Below are positions 8,387 to 17,373 of a stretch of 17,648 bases of DNA, piece by piece; within the stretch, counting starts at the first letter, position 1; every line of letters begins with the position of its first letter. The notes beneath the pieces are model-generated. The model had not been told where the DNA came from and made no database searches. It was given only the letters and a program-made list of their open reading frames with translations. The DNA is taken from NCBI GenBank assembly GCA_016800925.1, contig JABCPU010001048.1, forward strand, positions 1 to 17,648, given 5' to 3'. A program made the position numbers and the translations under genes. The stretch is from Suillus spraguei. Its lineage: Eukaryota; Basidiomycota; Agaricomycetes; Boletales; Suillaceae.

Positions 8387-10114
8387 ATGCCAATTATCTC
8401 AGATGATCCCTCGTGGTGGCCAACCATTAATGCGAGCATCACTTCCAGCTATTTTATAGGTTCGTGGAGAGTATGTCGGTCGATGGTAGTGATATCCCAA
8501 TCTAACCTTTGTTGCACTTTTGCAGTGGCCGCCTCCGTTGCAGTGTGGTACGATTGGGGTGAGTGAGATGAGATTCAAGACCTGCCGAAATCCTTATAAT
8601 ATTTCCAGCACTGACATTTGCACAAGAGGCAAGTTCATGCCATTTCCGAAGCAGTCATCTCTCTTAGATTGACTTTACTTTACAGGTTGAACTTGTCTGG
8701 GTGAGTAAAATCCTATGTCAGGAGAATAATATTGATTTGCAACAGAGGCAGCGTTGGTCCTTGATGACTGCTATGTATCTGTATGTATGTAGCTTGCATT
8801 ATTTATAACTGTGGTCGGCAACTCGCGCTTACTTGAAAATATTCTAGCTGCGCTATATTGGACTTGTATATGCTGTGTATGTTTGCAAAATTCAGCATTG
8901 TCATTGTGCTAATGTACCATCTCTCACAATCAGCATCGGCATACTATGTATGTTTCCTTGTATACTCAATTTTTATTTATCCTGATCGGTGACATACAGC
9001 TCAAGTCCCGACAATCTCGTTGACAGATACAGTAAGTATTTACACCGATACTTGCCATTCCTATATATTTAACTGTACTCTCATGTAGGGGTAAGTGAGT
9101 TTCTCGACCAGCTCGTTACCTCAATATAATTATTTCCACAGTTGTAAGTTGACTTGGAATGTATAATCCTCCGAGGTTGGCCACCAACTGGATTTCGCAG
9201 GTCTTGCTTACTTTATGACACTGAATTGGATAACTTTCGTCTCGACTGTAATGTTGAACAGTAAGCTTCACAGCTGCAATACATTGATCAGTGATATTGA
9301 CTTGAAACAATGCAAGTCATCATGATTACTCGGTTATATGCCATGTATCGACCGATCCAGAAAGGTGCTGATAACTCTCGTTATATCTTCCTGGCTATCA
9401 GCATCGTCAATGGGACAATTTCTGGAATAACAACTAAGAATAGTTCAGCGGGTAAGCATTCGTTATGGATGATAAAACGGTCCACCATGCTCATTGGCAA
9501 ATACCAGTGGTGCTCATTCTCTCCGTAGCTATGTGTGTTCCCCTAGCTTCGCCGGAGTCGGCGTTACTACTGGTTGATATTACTTGGATGATCGGTATTG
9601 CATGGGAAGTCTCGCACTGTGTCTTACAGTCTGGATTGCTGTAAAACACGTTCGTGAACTGCGACAATCAGGAGGAGGGGACTCTGGGGAACTTGTTCAA
9701 GGCGCTAATAAAACCCACGTGATTTACTTTACAAGGTGAGTTCTGATAATGTTTATGTGGTTGTATTTTTTCACTGAAGTTCTGAACGTATTAGCTTTGT
9801 TGCTGTGTCTTGTTTCCAGATCGGTTATTTATCTCCAACGCTCTCAGCGGTATGTTAGTCTTACACTCACCTCTGTATGCGAACACGATTCATGATTTCT
9901 ATAGCATCCATACTCCCTGGAGACTCAGATTTATCTTGGCTTTTCTCAGATTTTTGCGGTCGTACAAATGGTTGTGCTGGGTCCGCGCCTGATCCTTAGC
10001 GTTCGAGAATTTAACGCTGCGCTTATGGTCGACACCGACTTGGATGGAGGAACTGGCATGATATCAGTTGCTTTCCGGGAGCATGTGCATATAACCACTG
10101 GCGATGGTGTGTAG
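8387..10114 (+). pseudogene. DUF6533 membrane protein gene, copy 2, frameshifted
   Basis: Second DUF6533 family gene, starting at ATG 8387 (MPIISDDPSWWP). The first exon, 8387-8459, joins across introns 8460-8525, 8559-8608 and 8629-8685 to VAASVAVWYDW, ALTFAQE and VELVW; this 5' part is in frame, unlike copy 1. Later blocks are RQRWSLMTAMYL, RYIGLVYAV, MITRLYAMY, DITWMIGIAWEV, FVAVSCFQIGYLSPTLS and MVVLGPRLILSVREF, ending at TAG 10112-10114. Damage: an extra base near 9351 and a missing one near 9386 put about 11 codons out of frame; a base is missing in GAAGTCTCGCAC near 9610; and a G-run near 9682-9690 shifts the frame before the KTHVIYFT block. It is probably non-functional as read. Confidence 0.8.
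8629..8685 (+). other. GC-AG intron in DUF6533 copy 2
   Basis: GAG|GCAAGT...TTACAG|GTT, 57 nt, joins FAQE to VELVW in frame. Its retention in both copies shows that the GC donor predates the duplication. Confidence 0.7.
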
Positions 10115-10343
10115 CCGGGAAAACACTCGATATAATTAACACTTGTCGGATGCTTGGCAAGAAGCAGGGCAATTTACTTTTTATTTCCAAGTACTGTCGT
10201 GGTGGTTATTTGATGTCACGACGCAGACTTGCAAGAGAAATATGTCTAGACAAAACGATTGTGACATTTTATCCCAAAAGAACAAATACATGTGTACTAT
10301 AGTAGTGGCTCTTCAAGCTAGTATCAAACAGATAATATGTACT

Positions 10344-11763
10344 CTACAGCTTTGCCTTGTTTTCGGTACCTCGTACGTTAGCCCGTACCACACCCTCTTG
10401 ACAGGTGACTGCAACCAGGTTGCCAGCTCGCGAGTACAACTTATATGGCGTCAGAAATTCTGAAAACGCTGCGTCAAATATGAAGACCACACACCCTGCC
10501 ATGAACCACTGCTCTGCCGGATGCAGCTCGAGGACAAATGACCTACGTGAGAAAAGATATGAACAAGAATGACTTTTCAACAACTGATAAAAAACCCACC
10601 ACGTAGAGTAAACCATCTTCACAACAAAAGTTGTCACTAACAGCAGTTGAGAACACAATAGGTCAAGTGAACTAGAGAATACATACTCATAGTACCATAT
10701 GGAATGATCTAGTGAAGACTGGGTGAAGTCTGAGCAGATTCGAAGACACAAGACAGCACCGTACTCACGGTCATTGCATGAGCGTCGGGGCCATTTGATA
10801 TCCGCTTGAGTTTAAGAGCATCAGACGCGGCAGAGATGCTAGACATAGCGGAACATGAGATTATCTCTCATGGGTCGAAGGTTGCTTACAAGTTGAGGTC
10901 CGAAAGATATGCAAGAATACACTGATGATATGGATTAGACGAAAATCAACTAGCCATGGGTAACATCCTACCTTCTGATAAGGTGCTTTATAATGTGTCG
11001 CTTGACCTGTTCGGGCTTGCAGCCAATGCATGGATGTTTGGGTGCCATTCTCTGTGGTCAGTCCAGCCCTTCTAACAGACAGATTGGACCATTCTCCCTT
11101 TCCTAAAGACAAAATAAGCTGTGTTGCGGACTTGAGTGGTGGAGCAGACATTACAAGCGCATAAGACAAGAATATGTCTCGAACTTTCGAAGGAAGGTCC
11201 TCCCTCGTAGCTCGGCGTCTGAACAGCACCTCCTCAAGCTCGCACTCCTCAAGTGGGGGCGCTCGGGCATGGGCCATTGATGTGTAGGCTGCCATGGTTC
11301 CGGCTTGTGGTAAGAACACATTAGCTGGAATATCACCTTTCCATTCTGAACTGCTTTGACGCTTCGAGTAGTGTATGACCGCCCTTCCCGTAGCCGCTCG
11401 ACGAAATATATTATAGGAATAGCAGGAGATGCGCTCAAAAGAAAGTAACACTAAAGGCAATTGAGTATTGTGGCTCAAGAAGTTGTACACGCGGCTCACA
11501 TGCAAAGACTGTGGGTAACAGCATTCCATTAACTTTCAGCACTAGACTCGGATGCGAAGAAGTATGCCTTACATGCAACCCGAACGCGGGATCGACACAA
11601 TTGGTGGCGGCGACTATTGCTTGTGAAATGACCTGTCCTCCGAAAACGCCTCGAGCCCTCGTAGGTTTGTATAAAGTCTTTGACGAAAGAGATTTACTTC
11701 GATCTGCTCAAGCTCCAAAGAGGTGGAAATATTAAAGCTTTCAGCTTGGTTTGGATCATCCAT
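10344..11763 (-). CDS. TES1: Peroxisomal acyl-CoA thioesterase (TesB/ACOT8 type)
   Basis: Hydrolyses acyl-CoA to free fatty acid and CoA; the ACOT8/Tes1 family acts in peroxisomes beside beta-oxidation. Start ATG 11763 has a good context (A at -3, G at +4). Visible family blocks: RARGVFGGQVISQA, then GLH|SLH|CYFLLSASPAIPIIY, VERLREGRSYTTRSV, ECELEEVLFRR, KAPYQK|CILAYLSDLN, RISNGPDAHAMT, SSLDHSIWYY (catalytic Asp region), CPRAASGRAVVHGR and LVAVTCQEGVVRA (catalytic Gln). The last three residues are AKL, a type 1 peroxisomal signal. Ten exons; introns 11509-11572, 11451-11499, 11103-11154, 10922-10971, 10839-10889, 10719-10768, 10637-10686, 10543-10599 and 10440-10494. Frame breaks lie at about 11682 (one base missing), 11255-11259 (C-run of five, six expected) and about 11080. 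Without correction the protein would be truncated. The family call is strong. Confidence 0.9.
11500..11508 (-). other. 9-nt micro-exon in the thioesterase gene
   Basis: The nine bases TCTTTGCAT (Ser-Leu-His) sit between an intron ending TTACCCACAG and another starting GTGAGC. Including them restores the family order GLHSLHCYFL; skipping them deletes three conserved residues in frame. Both flanking introns are of normal size (64 and 49 nt). Confidence 0.8.
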
Positions 11764-12169
11764 AGTGAATCGGGTTGTAGAACGGCTGTTTTGTGTGACT
11801 TGGAGGAAAGGCCTCTACTGCAGTCTTCGACGATTATTAGTGCTAGCACTTTCAAATGGATCCACCGTAACCAGCAAGGCGTTCCGGGTGTACTTACCAA
11901 TAAGCCGGCATGAAACCGGAAGCAGGTGAATTTTACCGACTGGACCACCCGCTAGATGGGAATCATAACCACCATAACCATATCATTGGCTAACGGGCCT
12001 TAGTACGCAGTGCAACCTTTTTGGCCCGGCTATATGACAATAGGAAACCGGGTAAAAAATCACACCTGGGAACTGTCCGTTACAGGTCTTTTACCTACGA
12101 TGGGACGTATTGTACGTTGTAGCTCATTGAATTCAAAATGAGAAGGTTTATAATTTCAACCAAGATTCC
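11764..12169. promoter_or_regulatory. Intergenic between XPA 3' end and thioesterase start
   Basis: About 400 bases upstream of the minus-strand thioesterase and downstream of XPA. It must hold the thioesterase promoter and the XPA terminator, but no sharp TATA box or known factor site stands out. Several unrelated short frames on both strands are chance. Confidence 0.35.
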
Positions 12170-13370
12170 CTAAGTCACGTACAGACAATTCCGATTCCCT
12201 GGCGAACCCTGAGCGCTTAAACAAATCAAAAGAACCTCGACATCGATGGTGAATCCACATTCATGGCAAACTTGCCGACCCATGCCATCCCCGAGGTCTT
12301 CCATTACTCCGAAGACATGTCTGTGCTCCTGATCTTTCGTCTTTGCCATTACCTTCTCTAGTCCGTTTGCGCAGGTCTCGGAGTCCTTCCTCGAACTTCT
12401 TGTTCTTCTTTTTTCTTCTTCTCCTCCGTTCGACGCTCTCCATTCAGCGTAGAGCCTCTGGTGAGCCCCATTTCTTCACACAAATCTCGACTTGACATCG
12501 CAAGAAGAGCATCATATTTGCAAACGTGGATTTATGAGGATTGGCTTTGAGTAGATGGGGTAGCAGCTCTCGATCCCGAAGTTCAGCTGGACCTATCAGT
12601 ATATGCACTACCAACTAAGTCAGCAACTCACGGTCAGTTAAGAGGTAATCCTGATCACCTGTTAGAGAGGACGAAAGTGCAGGAAAAACGAAGACTTACT
12701 TCCTTGCATTCAGTCTTTGTCAACAAACCAAATTTTTCTGGGTATTCATCCTTGCATTTATTACATACTAGGCATCCAAATATCTTCTTGTATGTGTAAT
12801 CGATGTCGATAGACTGGCATTCTCTGCACTTCGGATTCAGACTCGGATCCAAGTACATCGCTGTGATACTACTATCATTAAGACCTCAAAAAAAGGAAAA
12901 AGTAAGGCTTACGCGGTTCTAAGTTCTGCTTGGCTCGTTGTCTTTCTCGTTCCCGCTCCTTCGCCCTTGAATCTTCATCTACCTCCTTCCCATCCTCAAC
13001 CAAAAATCCACCTTTTGAGTTGACCATTTTAGATAGGTCATACTCAAAGTACTTGCCGAGGCGTGAATCACGCTTCAGTGGCTTAGGAGCTGTTGGTGAA
13101 GTAGACACAGCTGGGATCACTTCGAGAGGACGTTTCTGGTTCAGATTTAGTGTAGATGACGGGCCTGCCTCTTGTTCTCGTTGTCTCTGCCTTGCTTTTG
13201 CTATGATAGAACTGCGTTAGTTGAAATATGGACTGGAACCTGGCACCCCCGTGGCATCACTAGCATGTACCTTTGAGGCGGTTCAGCTCAACGCGCTTGA
13301 TTTGCTCGGGTGTTAGAAGCGAGTCCTCAGTAGTTGAAGGTGGAGGAGGAGCATTCCGTCCTTCCATCAT
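12170..13370 (-). pseudogene. RAD14: XPA/Rad14 nucleotide excision repair protein, frames broken
   Basis: XPA (Rad14) verifies DNA damage and organises the nucleotide excision repair complex in the nucleus. Start ATG 13370 (MMEGRNAPPPPSTTEDS). Introns 13201-13270, 12861-12912, 12651-12699 and 12587-12631 join cleanly. They give an N-terminal region with basic and acidic stretches ([16 protein letters not shown]), the zinc finger PKCRECQSIDIDYTY...GCLVCNKC (C-x2-C-x17-C-x2-C), the hallmark LLTKTECKE|DYLLTD|PELRD, and [20 protein letters not shown]. The last exon is damaged: an in-frame TGA at 12444-12446 follows [12 protein letters not shown] reads only in another frame, KKFEEGLRDLRKRTRE in a third, and HRHVFGVMEDLGDG with RQVCHECGFTIDVE in a fourth. 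At least three to four small indels are needed. It is either a recently broken gene or a poorly resolved purine-rich stretch. Family identity is secure; integrity is not. Confidence 0.88.
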
Positions 13371-13682
13371 TAATGTTCGAGATTGCTCGCTCTAACAAGG
13401 GTCGGAGATGTTTCTTGCGTATGACAAAGACCCTGAGTCTTACGAATTAGGAAGGGGTATTTTGTCACTCACATCAGCAGCCCTGGCATACGTGCACATG
13501 ATGTCTGCGAGCTCTTTCCCGTGTTCGATTAATATACCGATAGTATAACGACAGCAATGATAGTAAGCAAGATACAAAGTGTTCACCGAAGCAAGTCATC
13601 AACTTTCTACACTTGTCTCTGTAACGTCGTCAACAGCCACTGTACCGTTCGTTTTTGGCGACTTATTCACCCGAGTGATGAT
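13371..13682. promoter_or_regulatory. Intergenic between histone deacetylase stop and XPA start
   Basis: About 310 bases that should carry the XPA promoter and the deacetylase 3' end on the minus strand. No specific element can be supported. The plus-strand frames that begin here and run into 14145 are antisense shadows of the deacetylase tail. Confidence 0.35.
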
Positions 13683-15912
13683 CTATCGTGCCGTTGTAGC
13701 AACTGGTTCGATAGGTGTGGGCCCGCTTTCTGTAGTCGTTGGAGTATCGACTTCCATCGGTAAATTCCCACTTAACACGGGGCGGACCATCGTGGTGTGT
13801 CCACTAGGACCAGCCCCATGGGTCGAACCTGCAGCACCCGAACTCAAGATGCCCACGCCAATACCAAACCTCCTTCCGCCAGCAACGTCCGCCTCGCTTG
13901 AGCGGCTTCTCGGTTCGCTGTCACGATCTCGATGCTGTGCGTGGTCTCTACGGCCCCCCTCTCCCTCATCATCCGAATCAGACAGTTCTCCGTCCGCTTG
14001 GATGCGAGAGTCCAACAGCCTTCGGTGTCTCCTGACATCAGGGGGAATCAAGTCTTCGTCCCGATCAGGGTCATCCATATCCTCGTCTATCGGCATTTTG
14101 GGGATATCTAGCGGTTGGATGAACATTCCAGCACCTTTCCAATAACTTCGAAATCCATACCTGTCATATGAATACCGGGAGGCCCTCCTAAATGTCGCAG
14201 ATTTTCGAGGACAATATTCTTGACACGTTCCAAGTACTCCGGTGTATTCATATCCTCTGTATTTGACGACCTCACGTCTAATTCGTAGTCGGGTCCAAAA
14301 TATTCGTAGTATTCATTCACGGGTATTTCTAGATCACGTCAGTATGAGGTGAGGGATACACACTAAATGAAGGCCAACCTGGTGCCAGTTCAACGCCAGC
14401 TGCGAGACCGGTTTCATAGGCCCATGCCCGACTGACATTGCGCATTGTATAACCCCCGCCTCCAAGCAGTAGCAGAGGCTTATTGAAGGACTTCACAAAT
14501 TTGACACAGTTAGCATGCCCTGGATAAAAGTTTAGATAAGTCAAGGGTAACACTTTTGGTCATACCTCGCATAGATAGGTTCAGGCAGCCGAGTTTATCA
14601 CCTGACAAAGAGTCTGTTCCACACTGAAGGACAATGGCCGATGGGTCATACGATTCCATGACCTCACGGATCACCTGCACTGAAAACTTGTAGACCCCAG
14701 CTGGAAAAGAGATTTTCACTCACAGGTTCGAACACTGATTTATAGTTTTTCGTCCGAGATTCCGTCACGCAATGGAAAGTTCAGCGAGTAATATTTTCCT
14801 TTGCCTATTCCTATGTCCTGAGAGGTGTCAACAATATTCCGACAACAGGACAAAGCGACACACCCGCAATTCGCCAGTTCCTGGAAAGTACTCGCCATAT
14901 TTGTGGAAACTGACCGTCATGACCCGATCTGTAGTGTAGAACGCTTCTTCCACCCCATCGCCATGATGAACATCGATGTCAATGTAAAGGACTCTGGTAT
15001 GATATCTGATGGGTTTCGATCATCAGGACCATGACAGAATTAGACTTTGCAATTGAAAAGCGCTCACCGGAGCAACTCAAGAATGCCCAGCACGATGTCT
15101 GCGACATGTAATTAGCGTGGAAATAGCCGTTTCAGGAAGAATCTGTATGACCATTGACATAGCAAAAGCCGCTTGCTTCACTTTTCTTCGCATGATGAAG
15201 ACCACCGGCCCAATTTACAGCTATATCACATTTGTCTCGACTGAGACGTGCAGCACCCTCTGCAGTACGTGAGCGTTGACTTAGCATACACCGTTAAAAC
15301 AGTATTACCCATGGAGCCTCCGGCTGAGATAGAACAGTAGTCGAACAGCCCATCAAAAACGGGACAGTCATCACCAACGTTGTCTGCGAAAGGAAGCCAG
15401 AATAGTCAAATACAAGAAGATATGAGACGAAATAACTTGCATTTATGTTGTTCTTTTATGTACGAATTCATATTGCTGGGGTTGATGCGACTGAGGAACT
15501 CAACGTATTCATCAGAGTGAAACTGTGTCATTCGCGTTTTGTTGCAGGTTTAGCACGCTGCAGAGAAGTGAATTTTGGATTAATGGAACGTCTATGCATT
15601 CGTAGGTGCACTCACGAATATCTCCATTTTCTTGTATAAGCCATAGTTCATAACCAAGGAATGACACATTCGTATACGAGTTGGTTTCATCCTGTTCAAA
15701 GCATACGATCATGTCATGACCCTCCGCTGACGGAGACCTATAACTTACGGGTGCCCGGGACCATAGTGGAAACCCCCGATGTCCGAGTCGAAGAAGTAAC
15801 ACTGACGGGGAGGTAAGCATGATCCAATCGAGGGATTTCCGGCCGCAAAGAAAATGACCGACCACTCTCTTCTTCTGACTTTCGCCATCAAGGGCACCAT
15901 ATTTTGCGACAT
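13683..15912 (-). CDS. RPD3: Class I histone deacetylase, Rpd3 type
   Basis: Zinc-dependent lysine deacetylase, catalytic core of Sin3/Rpd3-type corepressor complexes in the nucleus. Thirteen exons, introns 46-62 nt. Ordered family blocks: [87 protein letters not shown] (catalytic His pair), [18 protein letters not shown] (zinc Asp and His), [28 protein letters not shown] (zinc Asp) and [17 protein letters not shown] (catalytic Tyr), then [19 protein letters not shown]. The C-terminal tail is acidic and Ser/Gly-rich and ends at 13683. The Rpd3 subtype is inferred from the [13 protein letters not shown] region. Frame breaks: after ATG 15912 (one base short in CAAAATATGG), at 15531 (GAATGACAC lacks one A, giving TGA in a universally conserved stretch), and at 14746-14750 (five As, four expected). 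All catalytic residues are present. Confidence 0.93.
15384..15440 (-). other. GC-AG intron in the histone deacetylase gene
   Basis: Minus-strand donor AAAT|GCAAGT and acceptor TTCGCAG|ACAAC, 57 nt. Its removal creates [13 protein letters not shown], the invariant order in class I deacetylases. A GT donor one base away would shift the frame. The remaining donor bases (GCAAGT) match the usual strong consensus of GC-AG introns. Confidence 0.75.
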
Positions 15913-16094
15913 GTTTGTAGAATGAGTAGAACAGTGAAGGACTGTTAGTATTTATGTAACAGCCGAGCAACCTTGAGTTGCGTTAAAGATGACTTTTGTG
16001 AGTTGAGGCACCCTGAGCACACGTGATTCGGCAACGGGTTTGGATTCAACGACTATTACTAGTTGTGAGGTATGCTATACGACACACTCGAACT
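15913..16094. promoter_or_regulatory. Short intergenic upstream of the histone deacetylase
   Basis: About 180 bases between the DinB-like gene 3' end and the deacetylase ATG, so the deacetylase promoter must be compact or overlap the upstream gene. No clear TATA box is visible. Confidence 0.35.
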
Positions 16095-16924
16095 TCATAT
16101 TTTTGCCTTTCCCAGCAGCGCTTCACTACCCTTGTAAATAAGAGTGGACGGGCAAAACCGAAATCATCATTAAGTTTGATACCCTGCACAAGGACTTAAT
16201 GAACTCCTCATTCGCAGATGAAAACTCACTGACCAGCTCTCCTGCTATGACCCGGACCTACGAATTTAAGCATATGAACACTTGGTTGCATCATGAAACA
16301 CTATGGACAGACCATGGACCAATGATGAACTGCATGTAATCCTGCAAACCAGAGCTGGATGAAAACAGGGGTGAGAACTGGATCATCCGTCGTCGTTCTC
16401 GATTCTTACCTCTCGGCCAAATGTCGTCTCAAAGGTTTGCATGAAAGGCGTCACGGCGTTCAAGGTTAGTGGGAGGTCGAGATTCACCGTGGGTACTACT
16501 TCTTTGACGCGCGAGATAACTTGTTTGAGGGCCTCTCGAGCTTCTGAGAGATTGTTCTCCATTGGTCTATTACGGATGCGGGTGTCATATGAAAAGATAT
16601 GTGGGGTGGGCCCTGACACACATTCGATGAGGAGAATAAAGTGATCTCGCGCATGCCGCAGATGTTTTCCTGTGGGTAGTCTCTCAGTAACATGCACAAG
16701 TCTATTATATGAAGCGTAGTATCACCAATGGTTGACCCTGGAAGAAATTTGGATTCAGCAGTAAGCTGGTCGTCGGAAGTCAGAATATTCTCCACAAGAT
16801 CAAGGGCCTGTTGAAGAACAGTAGTTGACACAAATTGAAGCTGAATGAGGGGAGAGAGGCTAGCAACATCACTACCGTTTGGGTGAGACGAATCCACTTC
16901 AGCGACCATGGTGGAAACTGACAT
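16095..16924 (-). CDS. DinB-like four-helix fold protein
   Basis: Member of the DinB/YfiT-like superfamily: small helical-bundle proteins, often metal-binding, whose fungal role is unknown. Despite the name this is not the DinB polymerase. Start is ATG 16924 or, with an ideal CCACCATGG context, 16909. Exons join over introns 16670-16725, 16355-16409, 16258-16312 and 16184-16233. They give VLQQALDLVENILTSDDQL, then FLPGSTIGKHLRHARDHFIL (conserved first His region), RIRNRPMENN, AVTPFMQTFETTFGREV, LWFAGLHAVHHWSM (second His cluster) and VRVIAGEL. The final exon reads GIKLNDDFGFA and then leaves frame at CCC 16150-16152; the expected end PSTLIYKGSEALL with TGA at 16095-16097 is in the next frame. 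Taken literally, the frame runs on to TGA 16046-16048 with a 34-residue unrelated tail. Histidines at the putative metal site are intact. Confidence 0.8.
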
Positions 16925-17373
16925 GATGAAATAACTGCACGCGGGTGTTCTGTCCGAACGAAAATTTAACTGGATCATATTTGCAATGAGGCCAGCCTCG
17001 AGGACAATTCATGACCGAGGCTATTAGATAGAACTTGGATTAGTAGTAGTACTATACTAAGTACGTGCCAATGGCAATGATAGTGCATGTTCCTTCTGCC
17101 AAATTTCGAACAACCCACGGTTTAAAGATAGGTTATCCGAACTCAAGGCGAGGTCACGATATTCCATCTACCAGAGCTGTTCCAAGCTAAGAAAAGCAGA
17201 TCGGAGACTGGAGGATTCTTGTGATAAAAAGTCCACCGTCGTCGTCACTCTGGCTGAAGAACACAAACATGTGTTTCCATGCCTTTCCATCGACACTCCG
17301 CTGATGTAAGCAAACGCGCCCCCGCTTTTCCCGAAGCTGAGAATTATCACGACTTGACTACATCTCTTCCTCA
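16925..17373. promoter_or_regulatory. Divergent promoter region
   Basis: About 450 bases between the minus-strand DinB-like gene and the plus-strand succinyl-CoA ligase gene, so it serves two divergent transcripts. Pyrimidine-rich sequence (CTACATCTCTTCCTC) just before 17374 resembles the CT-rich tracts near fungal transcription starts. No known factor site can be assigned. Confidence 0.4.

Larger units (their letters stand above)
7694..10426 (+). repeat. Segmental duplication, copy 2 (parental locus)
   Basis: Partner of the block at 3400-5991 and in the same orientation. It begins just after the transposase relic and its right end lies inside the last exon of the minus-strand thioesterase gene. 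Because the thioesterase is complete in length here and only its tail is present at the other copy, this locus is the likely source. Confidence 0.85.

Noticed and set aside
10861..11529. 222-codon minus-strand open frame as an independent protein
   Set aside because: It runs through introns and alternates with the thioesterase frames. Only internal pieces (APPLEECELEEVLFRR, AGLTTENGTQTSMHW) are genuine thioesterase exons.
13579..14145. 188-codon plus-strand open frame
   Set aside because: It is the antisense of the Ser/Gly/Asp-rich histone deacetylase tail. No splice signals or known motif support it.
14740..14760. Programmed ribosomal frameshifting to explain the broken frames
   Set aside because: The shifts go in different directions, occur in unrelated genes and lack a shared slippery heptamer. 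Sequence error or decay is simpler.
16496..16978. 160-codon minus-strand frame as the full DinB-like protein
   Set aside because: The frame reads through the 56-nt intron 16670-16725. The correct join is GSTIG to KHLRHARDH.
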